Positions 40,654-49,398 of a stretch of DNA of 64,000 nucleotides are shown here, piece by piece (the first letter of the stretch is position 1; each line of letters starts with the position of its first letter). The notes under the pieces are model-generated. The model was not told the DNA's origin. It did not search any database and was given only the letters and a program-made list of their open reading frames with translations. Both the position numbers and the translations under genes were made by a program. Source of the stretch: Streptomyces tendae (GTDB lineage: Bacteria; Actinomycetota; Actinomycetes; Streptomycetales; Streptomycetaceae); the NCBI RefSeq assembly GCF_014650435.1, contig NZ_BMUY01000002.1, forward strand, positions 372,001 through 436,000, in the 5' to 3' direction.

Positions 40654-41124
40654 CTAGCCGTACATCCGGCGCATCGCAAAATCGACCATCTGTTCGACGG
40701 CTTTGGCGTCGAAGACCATCCGGTGCTCACCCTCCATGTCCAGGACGAAGCCGTAGCCGGTCGGCAGCAGGTCGATCACCTCCGCCCCGGTGATCACGAA
40801 GTACTTCGACTCCTTGCCCGCGTACCTGCGCAGCTCCTTCAGGCCGGTGAACATCGGGATCACCGGCTGCTGGGTGTTGTGCAGCGCGAGGAAGCCGGGA
40901 TTGTCGCCGCGGGGGCAGTAGACCTTCGAGGTCGCGAAGATCTGCTGGAAGTCCTCGGCGGACATCTGCCCGGTGGTGAAGGCGCGCACCGCGTCCGCGA
41001 GCGAGGGCGGGGACGGCTCGGGGTACAGCGGCGGCTGCTGCCCGTATCCGCCGCCCATCGGCTGCTGCGGGGGCGGGGCGTACTGCTGCTGCTGTTGGCC
41101 CGCGGTCTGGTCGTAGCCGTACAT
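40654..41124 (-). CDS. SseB-domain protein with Gln/Pro-rich N-terminus
   Basis: This 156-residue protein has a low-complexity start (GQQQQQYAPPPQQPMGGGYG), followed by an SseB N-terminal-like domain: LADAVRAFTTGQMSAEDFQQ, VYCPRGDNPGFLAL, PVIPMFTGLKELRRYAGKES, VIDLLPTGYGFVLD. The family is cytosolic and of unclear function. No ribosome site precedes the ATG at 41124; TACTCT 7 bases upstream may be a -10 box giving a leaderless mRNA. The direct repeat GTTACTC-GTTACTC lies there. It is divergent from the acyl-CoA dehydrogenase gene. Confidence 0.88.
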   Translation of the reverse strand: MYGYDQTAGQQQQQYAPPPQQPMGGGYGQQPPLYPEPSPPSLADAVRAFTTGQMSAEDFQQIFATSKVYCPRGDNPGFLALHNTQQPVIPMFTGLKELRRYAGKESKYFVITGAEVIDLLPTGYGFVLDMEGEHRMVFDAKAVEQMVDFAMRRMYG

Positions 41125-41273
41125 GCAGCACAGAGTAACGAGTAACGAGTCACAGATGGGCGGCTCGGGGTTGCTTCTTATTACCGACGGGTAGCATCAT
41201 CGGAGCTACTAGTTGGTATGTGTACGGATGCGAGGAGCGAGTGCCTCGCCGATCTCTCAACGGAGCCGTCGCC

Positions 41274-43100
41274 ATGGGGCACTACAAGCCGAATCTCCGG
41301 GACATCGAGTTCAACCTCTTCGAGGTGCTCGGCCGCGACAAGGTCTACGGCAGCGGCCCGTTCGCGGAGATGGACACGGACACCGCCAAGAGCGTGCTCG
41401 AGGAGCTGACCCGCCTCTCGGAGAACGAGCTGGCCGAGTCCTTCGCCGACGCCGACCGCAACCCGCCGGTCTTCGACCCGGAGACCAACACCGCGCCGGT
41501 CCCGGCGTCCTTCAAGAAGAGCTACCAGGCCTTCATGGACTCCGAGTACTGGCGGCTCGGGCTGCCCGAGGAGATCGGCGGCACCACCTCGCCGCGCTCC
41601 CTGATCTGGGCCTACGCGGAGCTGATCCTCGGCGCCAACCCGGCCGTGTGGATGTACTCCTCGGGCCCGGCGTTCGCCGGCATCCTCTTCGAGGAGGGCA
41701 ACGAGGTCCAGAAGCACATCGCCTCGATCGCCGTCGAGAAGCAGTGGGGCTCCACCATGGTCCTCACCGAGCCGGACGCCGGTTCGGACGTGGGCGCCGG
41801 CCGCACCAAGGCAGTCGAGCAGGCCGACGGCTCCTGGCACATCGAGGGCGTGAAGCGCTTCATCACGTCCGGCGAGCACGACATGTCGGAGAACATCCTC
41901 CACTACGTCCTCGCCCGCCCCGAGGGCGCCGGACCCGGCACCAAGGGCCTGTCCCTCTTCCTGGTCCCGAAGTACGAGTTCGACTTCGAGACCGGCGAGC
42001 TGGGCGAGCGCAACGGCGTCTACGCCACCAACGTCGAGCACAAGATGGGCCTGAAGGCCTCCAACACCTGCGAGATGACCTTCGGCGACCGCCACCCCGC
42101 CAAGGGCTGGCTGATCGGCGACAAGCACGACGGCATCCGCCAGATGTTCCGCATCATCGAGTTCGCCCGCATGATGGTCGGCACGAAGGCGATCTCCACC
42201 CTCTCCACGGGCTACCTCAACGCCCTGGAGTACGCCAAGGAGCGCGTCCAGGGCCCGGACCTCGCCAACTTCATGGACAAGTCGGCCCCCAAGGTCACCA
42301 TCACGCACCACCCGGACGTGCGCCGCTCCCTGATGACGCAGAAGGCGTACGCGGAGGGCATGCGCGCCCTCGTCATGTACACCGCCTCCGTGCAGGACGA
42401 GATCCAGGTCAAGGAGGCGAACGGCGAGGACGCCTCGGCCGAGCACGCCCTCAACGACCTGCTCCTGCCGATCGTCAAGGGCTACGGCTCGGAGAAGGCC
42501 TACGAGCAGCTCGCCCAGTCGCTGCAGACCTTCGGCGGCTCCGGGTTCCTCCAGGAGTACCCGATCGAGCAGTACATCCGGGACGCCAAGATCGACACCC
42601 TCTACGAGGGCACCACGGCGATCCAGGGCCAGGACTACTTCTTCCGGAAGATCGTCCGCAACCAGGGCGCCGCGCTGAACTCGGTCGCCGAGGACATCAA
42701 GAAGTTCCTCGCCCTCGGCACCGGCGGCGAGGAGCTGTCCGGCGCCCGCGAGCACCTGGCCAAGGCCGCCGTCGAGCTGGAGGCCATCGTCGGCCTGATG
42801 CTGACCGACCTCGCGGCCACCGAGCAGGACGTCAAGAACATCTACAAGGTGGGCCTCAACACCACCCGCCTGCTGCTGGCCTCCGGCGACGTGATCGTCG
42901 GCTACCTGCTCCTCAAGGGCGCCGCGATCGCCGCCGAGAAGCTGCCGACCGCCTCCGCCAAGGACAAGGCGTTCTACACCGGCAAGATCGCCGCCGCGAA
43001 GTTCTTCGCCGCGAACGTCCTGCCCGGCCTCACCCTGGCCCGCAAGGTCGCCCAGGGCGTCGAGCTGGACCTGATGGAGCTGGACGAGGCCGCGTTCTAG
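41274..43100 (+). CDS. Acyl-CoA dehydrogenase, FadE5-like
   Basis: The 608-residue flavoenzyme matches the long actinobacterial acyl-CoA dehydrogenases (FadE5 type). It has an N-terminal extension ([20 protein letters not shown]), the FAD/acyl-binding core ([57 protein letters not shown]), a probable catalytic Glu in [13 protein letters not shown], and a C-terminal extra helical domain. It carries out the first step of fatty acid beta-oxidation, passing electrons to ETF. The ATG at 41274 matches the family start; the frame is open 18 codons further. A strong terminator follows. Confidence 0.95.
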   Translation: MGHYKPNLRDIEFNLFEVLGRDKVYGSGPFAEMDTDTAKSVLEELTRLSENELAESFADADRNPPVFDPETNTAPVPASFKKSYQAFMDSEYWRLGLPEEIGGTTSPRSLIWAYAELILGANPAVWMYSSGPAFAGILFEEGNEVQKHIASIAVEKQWGSTMVLTEPDAGSDVGAGRTKAVEQADGSWHIEGVKRFITSGEHDMSENILHYVLARPEGAGPGTKGLSLFLVPKYEFDFETGELGERNGVYATNVEHKMGLKASNTCEMTFGDRHPAKGWLIGDKHDGIRQMFRIIEFARMMVGTKAISTLSTGYLNALEYAKERVQGPDLANFMDKSAPKVTITHHPDVRRSLMTQKAYAEGMRALVMYTASVQDEIQVKEANGEDASAEHALNDLLLPIVKGYGSEKAYEQLAQSLQTFGGSGFLQEYPIEQYIRDAKIDTLYEGTTAIQGQDYFFRKIVRNQGAALNSVAEDIKKFLALGTGGEELSGAREHLAKAAVELEAIVGLMLTDLAATEQDVKNIYKVGLNTTRLLLASGDVIVGYLLLKGAAIAAEKLPTASAKDKAFYTGKIAAAKFFAANVLPGLTLARKVAQGVELDLMELDEAAF

Positions 43101-43138
43101 GACGGGCCCCGCGCCGAAAGTCCGTTCCGCACACCCCC

Positions 43139-43178
43139 ACGAGGGCCCGCTCCCGCCAGACGGGAAGCGGGCCCTCGT
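43139..43178 (+). terminator. Terminator after the acyl-CoA dehydrogenase gene
   Basis: A stem of about 17 pairs (ACGAGGGCCCGCTCCCG with CGGGAAGCGGGCCCTCGT) has a single bulged A and a CCAGA loop. It begins 39 bases after the dehydrogenase stop and ends 20 bases before the aminopeptidase start. Confidence 0.88.
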
Positions 43179-43198
43179 ACGTCGTTAAGGTGAACCCC

Positions 43199-44497
43199 AT
43201 GAGCGCACCCTCCCGCTTCGACCGCGGCCACACCGACGACCTGATGACCTTCCTGTCGGCGAGCCCGACCCCGTACCACGCCGTGGCGAACGCCGCCGAG
43301 CGCCTGGAGAAGGCCGGTTTCCGGCAGGTCGCGGAGACGGACGCCTGGGACGGGACGAGCGGCGGCCGCTACGTGCTGCGCGGGGGCGCGATCATCGCCT
43401 GGTACGTGCCGGAGGGTGCCGCGGCCCACACCCCCTTCCGCATCGTCGGCGCCCACACCGACTCCCCCAACCTGCGCGTCAAGCCCCGCCCGGACACCGG
43501 CTCGCACGGCTGGCGCCAGGTCGCCGTGGAGATCTACGGCGGCCCGCTGATGAACTCCTGGCTCGACCGCGACCTGGGCCTGGCCGGACGCCTCTCGCTG
43601 CGCGACGGCTCGACGCGCCTGGTGAACGTCGACCGGCCGCTGCTGCGCGTGCCGCAGCTCGCCATCCACATGGACCGCAACGTCACCGCGGACGGCCTCA
43701 AGCTCGACAAGCAGCGCCACCTCCAGCCCGTCTGGGGCCTGGGCGACACCGTGCGCGACGGCGACCTGATCGCCTTCCTGGAGGACGAGGCGGGCCTCGC
43801 CCGCGGCGAGGTCACCGGCTGGGACCTGATGACGCACTCCGTGGAGCCCCCGGCGTACCTGGGCCGCGACCGGGAGCTGGTGGCGGGCCCGCGGATGGAC
43901 AACCTGCTGTCCGTGCACGCCGGGACGGCCGCGCTGGCCGCGGTCGCGACCTCCGGCGCCGGCCTCCCCTACATCCCCGTGCTCGCCGCCTTCGACCACG
44001 AGGAGACCGGCTCCCAGTCGGACACCGGCGCCGACGGACCGCTCCTCGGCACCGTGCTGGAACGCTCGGTGTTCGCCCGCGGCGGCTCCTACGAGGACCG
44101 GGCGCGCGCCTTCGCCGGCACCGTCTGCCTGTCCTCCGACACGGGCCACGCCGTCCACCCCAACTACGCGGAACGGCACGACCCGACGCACCACCCGCGG
44201 GTCAACGGCGGCCCCATCCTCAAGGTCAACGTCAACAACCGCTACGCCACCGACGGTTCGGGCCGCGCGGTGTTCGCCGCCGCCTGCGAGAAGGCGGACA
44301 TCCCCTTCCAGACCTTCGTCTCCAACAACTCCATGCCGTGCGGCACGACCATCGGCCCCATCACCGCGGCCCGGCACGGCATCAGCACCGTCGACATCGG
44401 CGTGGCCATCCTGTCGATGCACAGCGCCCGGGAGTTGTGCGGCGCCGACGACCCGCACCTGCTGGCCAACGCGCTGGTGGCCTTCCTCCAGCCGTAG
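43199..44497 (+). CDS. apeB: M18-family aminopeptidase
   Basis: This 432-residue zinc aminopeptidase has H in IVGAHTDSPNL, D in PRMDNLLSV, the E-E pair in FDHEETGSQSD and a C-terminal H in AILSMHSARE. These are the dinuclear metal and catalytic residues of family M18 (aspartyl aminopeptidase type). It acts in the cytosol as a large oligomer that trims acidic or neutral N-terminal residues. The ATG at 43199 follows AAGGTG by 5 bases, just after the terminator of the upstream gene. Confidence 0.95.
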   Translation: MSAPSRFDRGHTDDLMTFLSASPTPYHAVANAAERLEKAGFRQVAETDAWDGTSGGRYVLRGGAIIAWYVPEGAAAHTPFRIVGAHTDSPNLRVKPRPDTGSHGWRQVAVEIYGGPLMNSWLDRDLGLAGRLSLRDGSTRLVNVDRPLLRVPQLAIHMDRNVTADGLKLDKQRHLQPVWGLGDTVRDGDLIAFLEDEAGLARGEVTGWDLMTHSVEPPAYLGRDRELVAGPRMDNLLSVHAGTAALAAVATSGAGLPYIPVLAAFDHEETGSQSDTGADGPLLGTVLERSVFARGGSYEDRARAFAGTVCLSSDTGHAVHPNYAERHDPTHHPRVNGGPILKVNVNNRYATDGSGRAVFAAACEKADIPFQTFVSNNSMPCGTTIGPITAARHGISTVDIGVAILSMHSARELCGADDPHLLANALVAFLQP

Positions 44498-44611
44498 ACC
44501 GGAACGCGGAACACCGCCCCACGGCATGAGGGTTGAGGCCCGGGGTACCCGCACGGAACCGGATCGGCCGGAAACCCGGAACCGACCGGATCTGACAGGG
44601 AGGCAACACTC

Positions 44612-44863
44612 ATGGGCCTCGGCGGGTGCATCATCCTCATCGCCGTGGGAGCCATCCTCACGTTCGCGACCGACTGGGACATGCAGGGCGTCAACCTCGA
44701 CCTGGTCGGTGTGATCTTCATGGTCGTCGGTCTGATCGGCGTCGCGACGTTCAGCAGCATCGCCCGGCGCCGCCGCGTCGTGATGCCGCCGTCGACCCCG
44801 GTCGTCGAGGAACGGCCCCACCACCCCACGCAGGACGGCTACCACAACGGCTACGGCGCCTGA
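44612..44863 (+). CDS. DUF6458-like two-helix membrane protein
   Basis: The 83-residue protein begins MGLGGCIILIAVGAILTFAT (first helix) and continues with VDLDLVGVI-type residues (NLDLVGVIFMVVGLIGVATF, second helix), an RRRR stop-transfer motif and a His/Pro tail. This is the actinobacterial DUF6458 pattern; the function is unknown. The ATG at 44612 follows AGGGAGG by 8 bases. It is a single gene between the aminopeptidase and the cupin. Confidence 0.87.
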   Translation: MGLGGCIILIAVGAILTFATDWDMQGVNLDLVGVIFMVVGLIGVATFSSIARRRRVVMPPSTPVVEERPHHPTQDGYHNGYGA

Positions 44864-44922
44864 CGGCGCCGGGGAGTCCACCGGCGCCGCCCCCGACTTC
44901 GCCCCGCCTCCTCGCGGTTCCG

Positions 44923-45327
44923 TCAGCAGGCGCCCGGTGTCAGCGCGTGTCCGCTGGTCGCGTCCACATGGCCCGGCACCTCGTCGTGCCGGTCGCCGAC
45001 GGTGAGGGTCCCGGTCGGTTCGAACAGCAGGATGGCCGTGGGAACGGGCGCGTACGGCTTGTGTTCGGTGCCGCGCGGGACGGTGAAGACGGAGCCCCTC
45101 GGCAGGACGACGACGCGCTCGCCGGCGGGCTCGCGCAGGCCGATGTGCAGTTCGCCGTCGAGGACGAGGAAGAACTCGTCGGTGTGGTCGTGCACGTGCC
45201 AGACGTGCTCGCCCTCGACCTTCGCGATGCGGACGTCGTAGTCGTTGACGGCGGTGACGATACGGGGGCTCCACTGCTCGGCGAAGGAGGCGAGGGCGGA
45301 GGTCAAGGAGATCGGTTCCTGAGTCAT
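44923..45327 (-). CDS. Small cupin-domain protein
   Basis: The 134-residue protein is a single cupin barrel: VEGEHVWHVHDHTDEFFLVL and GELHIGLREP form motif 1 with a His-rich metal site, and LPRGSVFTVPRGTEHKPYAP forms motif 2. Such proteins bind a metal and small molecules or act as dioxygenases. The ATG at 45327 lies 51 bases from the divergent GlxA-type regulator, which is a likely regulator of this gene. Confidence 0.88.
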   Translation of the reverse strand: MTQEPISLTSALASFAEQWSPRIVTAVNDYDVRIAKVEGEHVWHVHDHTDEFFLVLDGELHIGLREPAGERVVVLPRGSVFTVPRGTEHKPYAPVPTAILLFEPTGTLTVGDRHDEVPGHVDATSGHALTPGAC

Positions 45328-45378
45328 GGCGCCATCGTCCGGGGTGACGGGGGTGCGGACGAGTGCTAGGAATCGCAT

Positions 45379-46383
45379 ATGTCGCAAGGATCCTCTCAGC
45401 CCTCGCGCCCTCATCGTGTCGCGGTGATCGTCGACGAGGGCACCAACCCGTTCGAGGTCGGCTGCGCCACCGAGCTGTTCGGGTTGCCGCGGCCCGAGCT
45501 GGGGCTGCCGGGGCCGCTGTACGAGGTGACGCTGTGCGCTCCGAATCCCGGGATCCGCATGAATCACGGGTTCTTCACGCTCACCGACGTGCCGGGACTG
45601 GACGCCGTGGACGACGCGGACACGCTCGTCGTGCCCGGCCGGCCGGACAACGTGGTGCCGCGCGTCCCCGCCGTGCTCGACGCCATCCGGCGCACACACG
45701 CCCGCGGCGCACGCGTGGTGAGCCTGTGCACCGGCAGCTTCGCACTCGCCGAGGCCGGTCTCCTGGACGGGCGGCGGGCCGCGACCCACTGGCTGTGGGC
45801 GGAATCCTTCCGCCGGCTGCACCCGCGCGTCCTGCTCGAACCGGACGTGCTGTTCGTGGACGACGGCGACGTTCTCACCGCCGCCGGCAGCGCGGCGGCA
45901 CTGGACCTCGGACTGCACCTCTGGCGCCGGGACCACGGCGCCGAGATCGCGAACGCCGTCTCCCGACGGCTGGTGTTCGCCACCCACCGGGACGGCGGGC
46001 AGCGCCAGTTCGTGGAGCGGCCGGTGCCGGACGTGCCGGACGAGTCGCTCGCGCCCCTGCTGGCGTGGGTGCAGGAGCATCTGAGCGAGCCGCTGACGGT
46101 GGCGGACCTGGCGGCGCGCGCGGCGGTCTCCCCGGCCACGCTGCACCGGCGGTTCCGGGCGCAGCTCGGGACGACGCCCCTCGCCTGGCTGACCGCCGAG
46201 CGCGTGACCCTCGCGCGGCGGCTGATCGAGCGCGGGGAGGAGCGGCTGGACGCGGTGGCGGCCCGCAGCGGACTGGGGACCGCCGCGAACCTCAGGGCGC
46301 GGCTGCGACGCGAGACGGGACTCAGCCCGTCGGCCTACCGGCGGCGTTTCGGGACGGGTCCGGGGGAACCGGTCAGAGTATGA
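45379..46383 (+). CDS. GlxA-type AraC-family regulator with DJ-1/PfpI domain
   Basis: This 334-residue regulator has an N-terminal class I glutamine amidotransferase-like (DJ-1/PfpI) domain (about 10-190: RVAVIVDEGTNPFEVGCATE, VVSLCTGSFALAEAGLLDGR, with Cys at about 117 in the nucleophile elbow) and a C-terminal AraC DNA-binding domain (about 230-325: LTVADLAARAAVSPATLHRR, LARRLIERGEERLDAVAARS). It is divergent from the cupin gene, its probable target. The LURP-one gene overlaps its stop by 4 bases and is cotranscribed. Confidence 0.93.
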   Translation: MSQGSSQPSRPHRVAVIVDEGTNPFEVGCATELFGLPRPELGLPGPLYEVTLCAPNPGIRMNHGFFTLTDVPGLDAVDDADTLVVPGRPDNVVPRVPAVLDAIRRTHARGARVVSLCTGSFALAEAGLLDGRRAATHWLWAESFRRLHPRVLLEPDVLFVDDGDVLTAAGSAAALDLGLHLWRRDHGAEIANAVSRRLVFATHRDGGQRQFVERPVPDVPDESLAPLLAWVQEHLSEPLTVADLAARAAVSPATLHRRFRAQLGTTPLAWLTAERVTLARRLIERGEERLDAVAARSGLGTAANLRARLRRETGLSPSAYRRRFGTGPGEPVRV

Positions 46384-46874
46384 GATTCCTCGTGTACGAC
46401 CGGCTCCTCGGTATCGGTGACGACTACTGGATCGAGGACGACCACGGCAACAAGGTCTTCCTCGTCGACGGCAAGGCGATGCGGCTGCGGGACACCTGGG
46501 AGCTGAAGGACGCCCAGGGGCGCGTGCTCATCGACATCCACCAGAAGATGTTCGCCCTGCGCGACACGATGGTGATCGAACGGGCCGGCGAGCCGCTGGC
46601 ACGCATCAAGCGGAAACGTCTCTCCCTGCTGCGCAACCACTACCGGGTCACCCTGGCCGACGGCACCGAACTGGACGTCAGCGGCAAGATCCTCGACCGG
46701 GAGTTCGCCGTCGAGTACGACGGCGAACTGCTGGCCGTCGTCTCCCGGCGGTGGCTCACCCTCCGGGACACCTACGGCGTGGACGTCGTCCGGGACGACG
46801 CGGACCCGGCGCTGCTGATCGCCCTGACGGTGTGCGTGATCCACCTGGCGGAGAAGGAACGGGAGGACGACTGA
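46380..46874 (+). CDS. LURP-one-related (DUF567) protein
   Basis: This 164-residue protein has the tubby-like LURP-one fold: MRFLVYDRLLGIGDDYWIED, VFLVDGKAMRLRDTWELKD, GRVLIDIHQKMFALRDTMVI, YRVTLADGTELDVSGKIL. Bacterial members are cytosolic, with a buried hydrophobic helix (LLIALTVCVIHL here at the C-terminus), and of unknown function. ATG at 46380 overlaps the AraC-type gene stop (ATGA), so translation is coupled. Confidence 0.92.
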   Translation: MRFLVYDRLLGIGDDYWIEDDHGNKVFLVDGKAMRLRDTWELKDAQGRVLIDIHQKMFALRDTMVIERAGEPLARIKRKRLSLLRNHYRVTLADGTELDVSGKILDREFAVEYDGELLAVVSRRWLTLRDTYGVDVVRDDADPALLIALTVCVIHLAEKEREDD

Positions 46875-46923
46875 GGACCGGCGACCCGGCGGCGCCTCAC
46901 GCCGTGCGGCGGACCGGCGGCTC

Positions 46924-47388
46924 TCAGGCCATGCGGCGGACGGCGCGGCCGAGGAGCAGCGGCACGGCCAGGTGGTGCACGGGGGCCGCCACGGCCCACA
47001 GCACCCGGCCGGCCCGGCGCTCGTAGAACGCGTACGTCGCCCAGAGCAGCCGCGCGCCGTCCACGGTCACGACGTTGCGCACGGTCAGCGACGGCGCGCG
47101 GGCCTCCAGGGCGATCCTGCCCGGCCCGGTCTCCAGCACGCGCCAGCCCACCACGTGCCGTCGCGAGGTGCGCGGCCCCAGTCGCAGCCCCAGCACGCCC
47201 GCCCACCCGGTCCGGAGCAGCTCACGCAGTATCAACGGGACGTCCTCGAAGCTGGCGCGCACCCATTCCTCGGGCGTCAGCGGGGGAAGTCCCGCCGCCG
47301 GAAGCTCGAAAGCCGTCGCGAAAGGGGCGCCGAGAGGGTCCACCCGCACCCGGCGAATGGCGGAGGTACCGGTACGCGTCCGTGTCAT
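46924..47388 (-). CDS. DUF2867-like protein
   Basis: The 154-residue protein starts MTRTRTGTSAIRRVRVDPLG and contains WVRASFEDVPLILRELLRTG, VGWRVLETGPGRIALEARA and ATYAFYERRAGRVLWAVAAP, followed by HHLAVPLLLGRAVRR. This resembles the DUF2867 family seen in actinobacteria. The ATG at 47388 has no ribosome site, but a -10-like sequence lies only a few bases upstream (CAGTATGCC), so the mRNA may be leaderless. The open frame extends 19 codons further. The function is unknown. Confidence 0.78.
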   Translation of the reverse strand: MTRTRTGTSAIRRVRVDPLGAPFATAFELPAAGLPPLTPEEWVRASFEDVPLILRELLRTGWAGVLGLRLGPRTSRRHVVGWRVLETGPGRIALEARAPSLTVRNVVTVDGARLLWATYAFYERRAGRVLWAVAAPVHHLAVPLLLGRAVRRMA

Positions 47389-47454
47389 ACCGGCATACTG
47401 GGCAGCGTGACACCACGTCAAACACGCGGCGTCACTTCCCCTCACACTCCGCGC

Positions 47455-48252
47455 TCAGCCGCGCGGCGGCTCCAGCCCCAGCACCCGGTCCTTCAGTGCC
47501 GGGAACTGCTCCCTGGTCCGCGCCACCTTCGCCGGGTCGAACTCCACCGTGAGGACCTCCTCGTCCGGGCCAGCCTCCGCGAGCACCTCGCCCCACGGGT
47601 CCACCACGATCGAGTGACCTGCCTGCGGAACTCCGGCGTGCGTCCCGGCCGTTCCGCAGGCGAGCACGAATGCCTGGTTCTCCACGGCCCGCGCCCGGGC
47701 CAGCAGCGTCCAGTGCGACCGGCGGCGCTCCGGCCAGCCCGCCGGCACGACGAGGATCTCGGCGCCGGCGTCGACGAGGGCGCGGAAGAGTTCCGGAAAG
47801 CGCAGGTCGTAGCAGGTCGCCACGCCAAGGGTGGTGGTGTCCGCCAGGGGGACCGTCACCGGTTCGCGCCCCGCGCCCATCAGTACGGCCTCGCCCTTGT
47901 CGAAGCCGAAGCGGTGGATCTTGCGGTAGGAGGCGGCCGGGTCACCGGAGGGGGAGAAGACGAGAGAGGTGTTGTAGAGCCGCCCGTCCGGGCCGCGTTC
48001 GGGAATCGACCCGGCGTGCAGCCACACGCCCGCGTCGCTCGCCGCCTTCGCCATCGCCTCGTGCGTCGGACCCCGCAGCGGCTCGGCCGCCGCGTCGAAC
48101 TCCTCGAAGGCGAACGCGCCCGTGGTCCACAGCTCCGGCAGCACCACCAGATCGGCGCCCGCCTGCTCCCTTACCAGAGCCGCCGCCCGGAGGCGACGCG
48201 CTTCGACCGTTTCGTCCTCGTTCACGGCGATTTGGATCAAAGAGGCGCGCAC
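47455..48252 (-). CDS. Carbon-nitrogen hydrolase (nitrilase superfamily amidase)
   Basis: This 265-residue enzyme has the catalytic triad of the nitrilase superfamily: E in VVLPELW, K in YRKIHRFG and C in ATCYDLRFPE. It resembles the omega-amidase/Nit group that hydrolyses 2-oxo-glutaramate-like amides or deaminated glutathione in the cytosol. The GTG at 48252 (VRASLIQIAVNEDE) is chosen because the family begins there; the open frame extends further upstream. It is divergent from the maleylpyruvate isomerase-like gene, with 181 bases between. Confidence 0.93.
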   Translation of the reverse strand: MRASLIQIAVNEDETVEARRLRAAALVREQAGADLVVLPELWTTGAFAFEEFDAAAEPLRGPTHEAMAKAASDAGVWLHAGSIPERGPDGRLYNTSLVFSPSGDPAASYRKIHRFGFDKGEAVLMGAGREPVTVPLADTTTLGVATCYDLRFPELFRALVDAGAEILVVPAGWPERRRSHWTLLARARAVENQAFVLACGTAGTHAGVPQAGHSIVVDPWGEVLAEAGPDEEVLTVEFDPAKVARTREQFPALKDRVLGLEPPRG

Positions 48253-48433
48253 ACTACCACCGTCCTGGCATTCGAGCCGTCCACACGGGCCTACGATCGT
48301 CACACGAAAGCACTGCCGGGGTGCCGCACAGCAGCGTAACTTAGCCTCCCAAGACGCCCGCCGACTGCCGCCGCCGCCACTGGCACCGCCGCCACCAACC
48401 GCCCGTGTACCGACCGCCGAGGGGTCCCGTTCC

Positions 48434-49258
48434 GTGAGTCTGCATCCCACCCTCCAGCCCTACGCCGACGCCTGGACTCACTCCATCGAGGCGATATCCG
48501 AGCTGGTCCAGCCGCTTGTGGAGGCAGAGTGGAACCGCCGGACCCCCTGCCCGGGCTGGTCGGTGCGCGACATCGTCTCGCACGTGATGGGCCTGGACTC
48601 CGAGATGCTCGGTGACCCCCGCCCCATCCACACCCTCCCGCGCGACCTCTACCACGTCACCAACGACCACCAGCGGTACATGGAGATGCAGGTCGACGTC
48701 CGCCGCCACCACACGGCGCCGGAGATGACGTCCGAGCTGGAGTACATGATCATCCGGCGCAACCGCCAGCTGCGGAACGAGTCGCGGGACCCGGGCACGA
48801 AGGTGCGCGGCCCGCTCGGCACCGAGCTGACCCTCGAGGAGGCCATGCGCCGGCACGCCTTCGACGTGTGGGCGCACGAACAGGACCTGCGCACCACCCT
48901 CGGCCGCCCCGGCAACCTCGACTCCCCCGGCGCGCACGTCGCCCGCGACGTGCTGCTCGGCGAGCTGCCCGCCGTCGTCGCCGAGCGGGCGGACGCGCCG
49001 CGCAGTTCGGCGGTCGTCTTCGACGTGCACGGCCCGGTCGAGTTCCTGCGCACCATCCGCGTCGACATCCAGGGCCGCGGCACCCTCGAATCGTCCCCGG
49101 CCCTCGGCCCCGCCGCCACCCTCACCCTCGACTGGGAGACGTACTTCCGCCTGGCCTGCGGCCGGGTGACCCCGGAGGCGGCGAAGGACCGCATCAAGAC
49201 GGAGGGCGACCCGGACCTGACGGCGGCGATCCTGCGCCATTTCACGGTGACGCCGTAG
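48434..49258 (+). CDS. Maleylpyruvate isomerase-like, mycothiol-dependent (MDMPI) family protein
   Basis: The 274-residue protein has an N-terminal DinB-like four-helix domain: LVQPLVEAEWNRRTPCPGWS and VRDIVSHVMGLDSEMLGDPR, with the H of SHVMG and later H (MRRHAFDVWAHEQDLR) as metal ligands. A C-terminal alpha/beta domain follows (about 180-274). MDMPI proteins use mycothiol and a divalent metal; their reactions range from isomerisation to thiol transfer. The GTG at 48434 follows GAGGGG. The substrate is unknown. Confidence 0.9.
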   Translation: MSLHPTLQPYADAWTHSIEAISELVQPLVEAEWNRRTPCPGWSVRDIVSHVMGLDSEMLGDPRPIHTLPRDLYHVTNDHQRYMEMQVDVRRHHTAPEMTSELEYMIIRRNRQLRNESRDPGTKVRGPLGTELTLEEAMRRHAFDVWAHEQDLRTTLGRPGNLDSPGAHVARDVLLGELPAVVAERADAPRSSAVVFDVHGPVEFLRTIRVDIQGRGTLESSPALGPAATLTLDWETYFRLACGRVTPEAAKDRIKTEGDPDLTAAILRHFTVTP

Positions 49259-49298
49259 CTGCGGGCAGTCGTGCCGCTGGGGCGGCACGGGTGGGCGG

Positions 49299-49344
49299 TG
49301 GGGGCACCTCCCGCTCGAGCGAAGCCGAGAGTGGGGGAGGCACC
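49299..49344. repeat. Streptomyces intergenic repeat element
   Basis: The sequence around CACCTCCCGCTCGAGCGAAG and CCGAGAGTGGGGGAGGCACC matches, from memory, a short element scattered in intergenic regions of many Streptomyces genomes. CCTCCC and GGGAGG arms let it fold into a hairpin. It lies between the converging MDMPI-like and MFS genes, where it may also end transcription. Confidence 0.7.
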
Positions 49345-49398
49345 CGGCAGCGCGGCCCGCCCCCGCCCCGCCCTCACGCCCGCACCCACGCCGGGTGC

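Noticed and set aside
40546..41145. Plus-strand gene starting TTG at 40546
   Set aside because: It starts across the SseB terminator and runs antisense to the SseB-domain gene; the amino acid sequence beyond the first 25 residues shows no coding character.
41180..41235. GTAGC/GCTAC inverted arms upstream of the acyl-CoA dehydrogenase as a FadR-type operator
   Set aside because: The arms are only five bases with a nine-base spacer and no known consensus was matched, so the support is too weak to list as a feature.
49299..49344. Novel terminator or CRISPR-like repeat
   Set aside because: The sequence fits a short repeat common in Streptomyces intergenic DNA, occurs once here and is not spaced like a CRISPR array.
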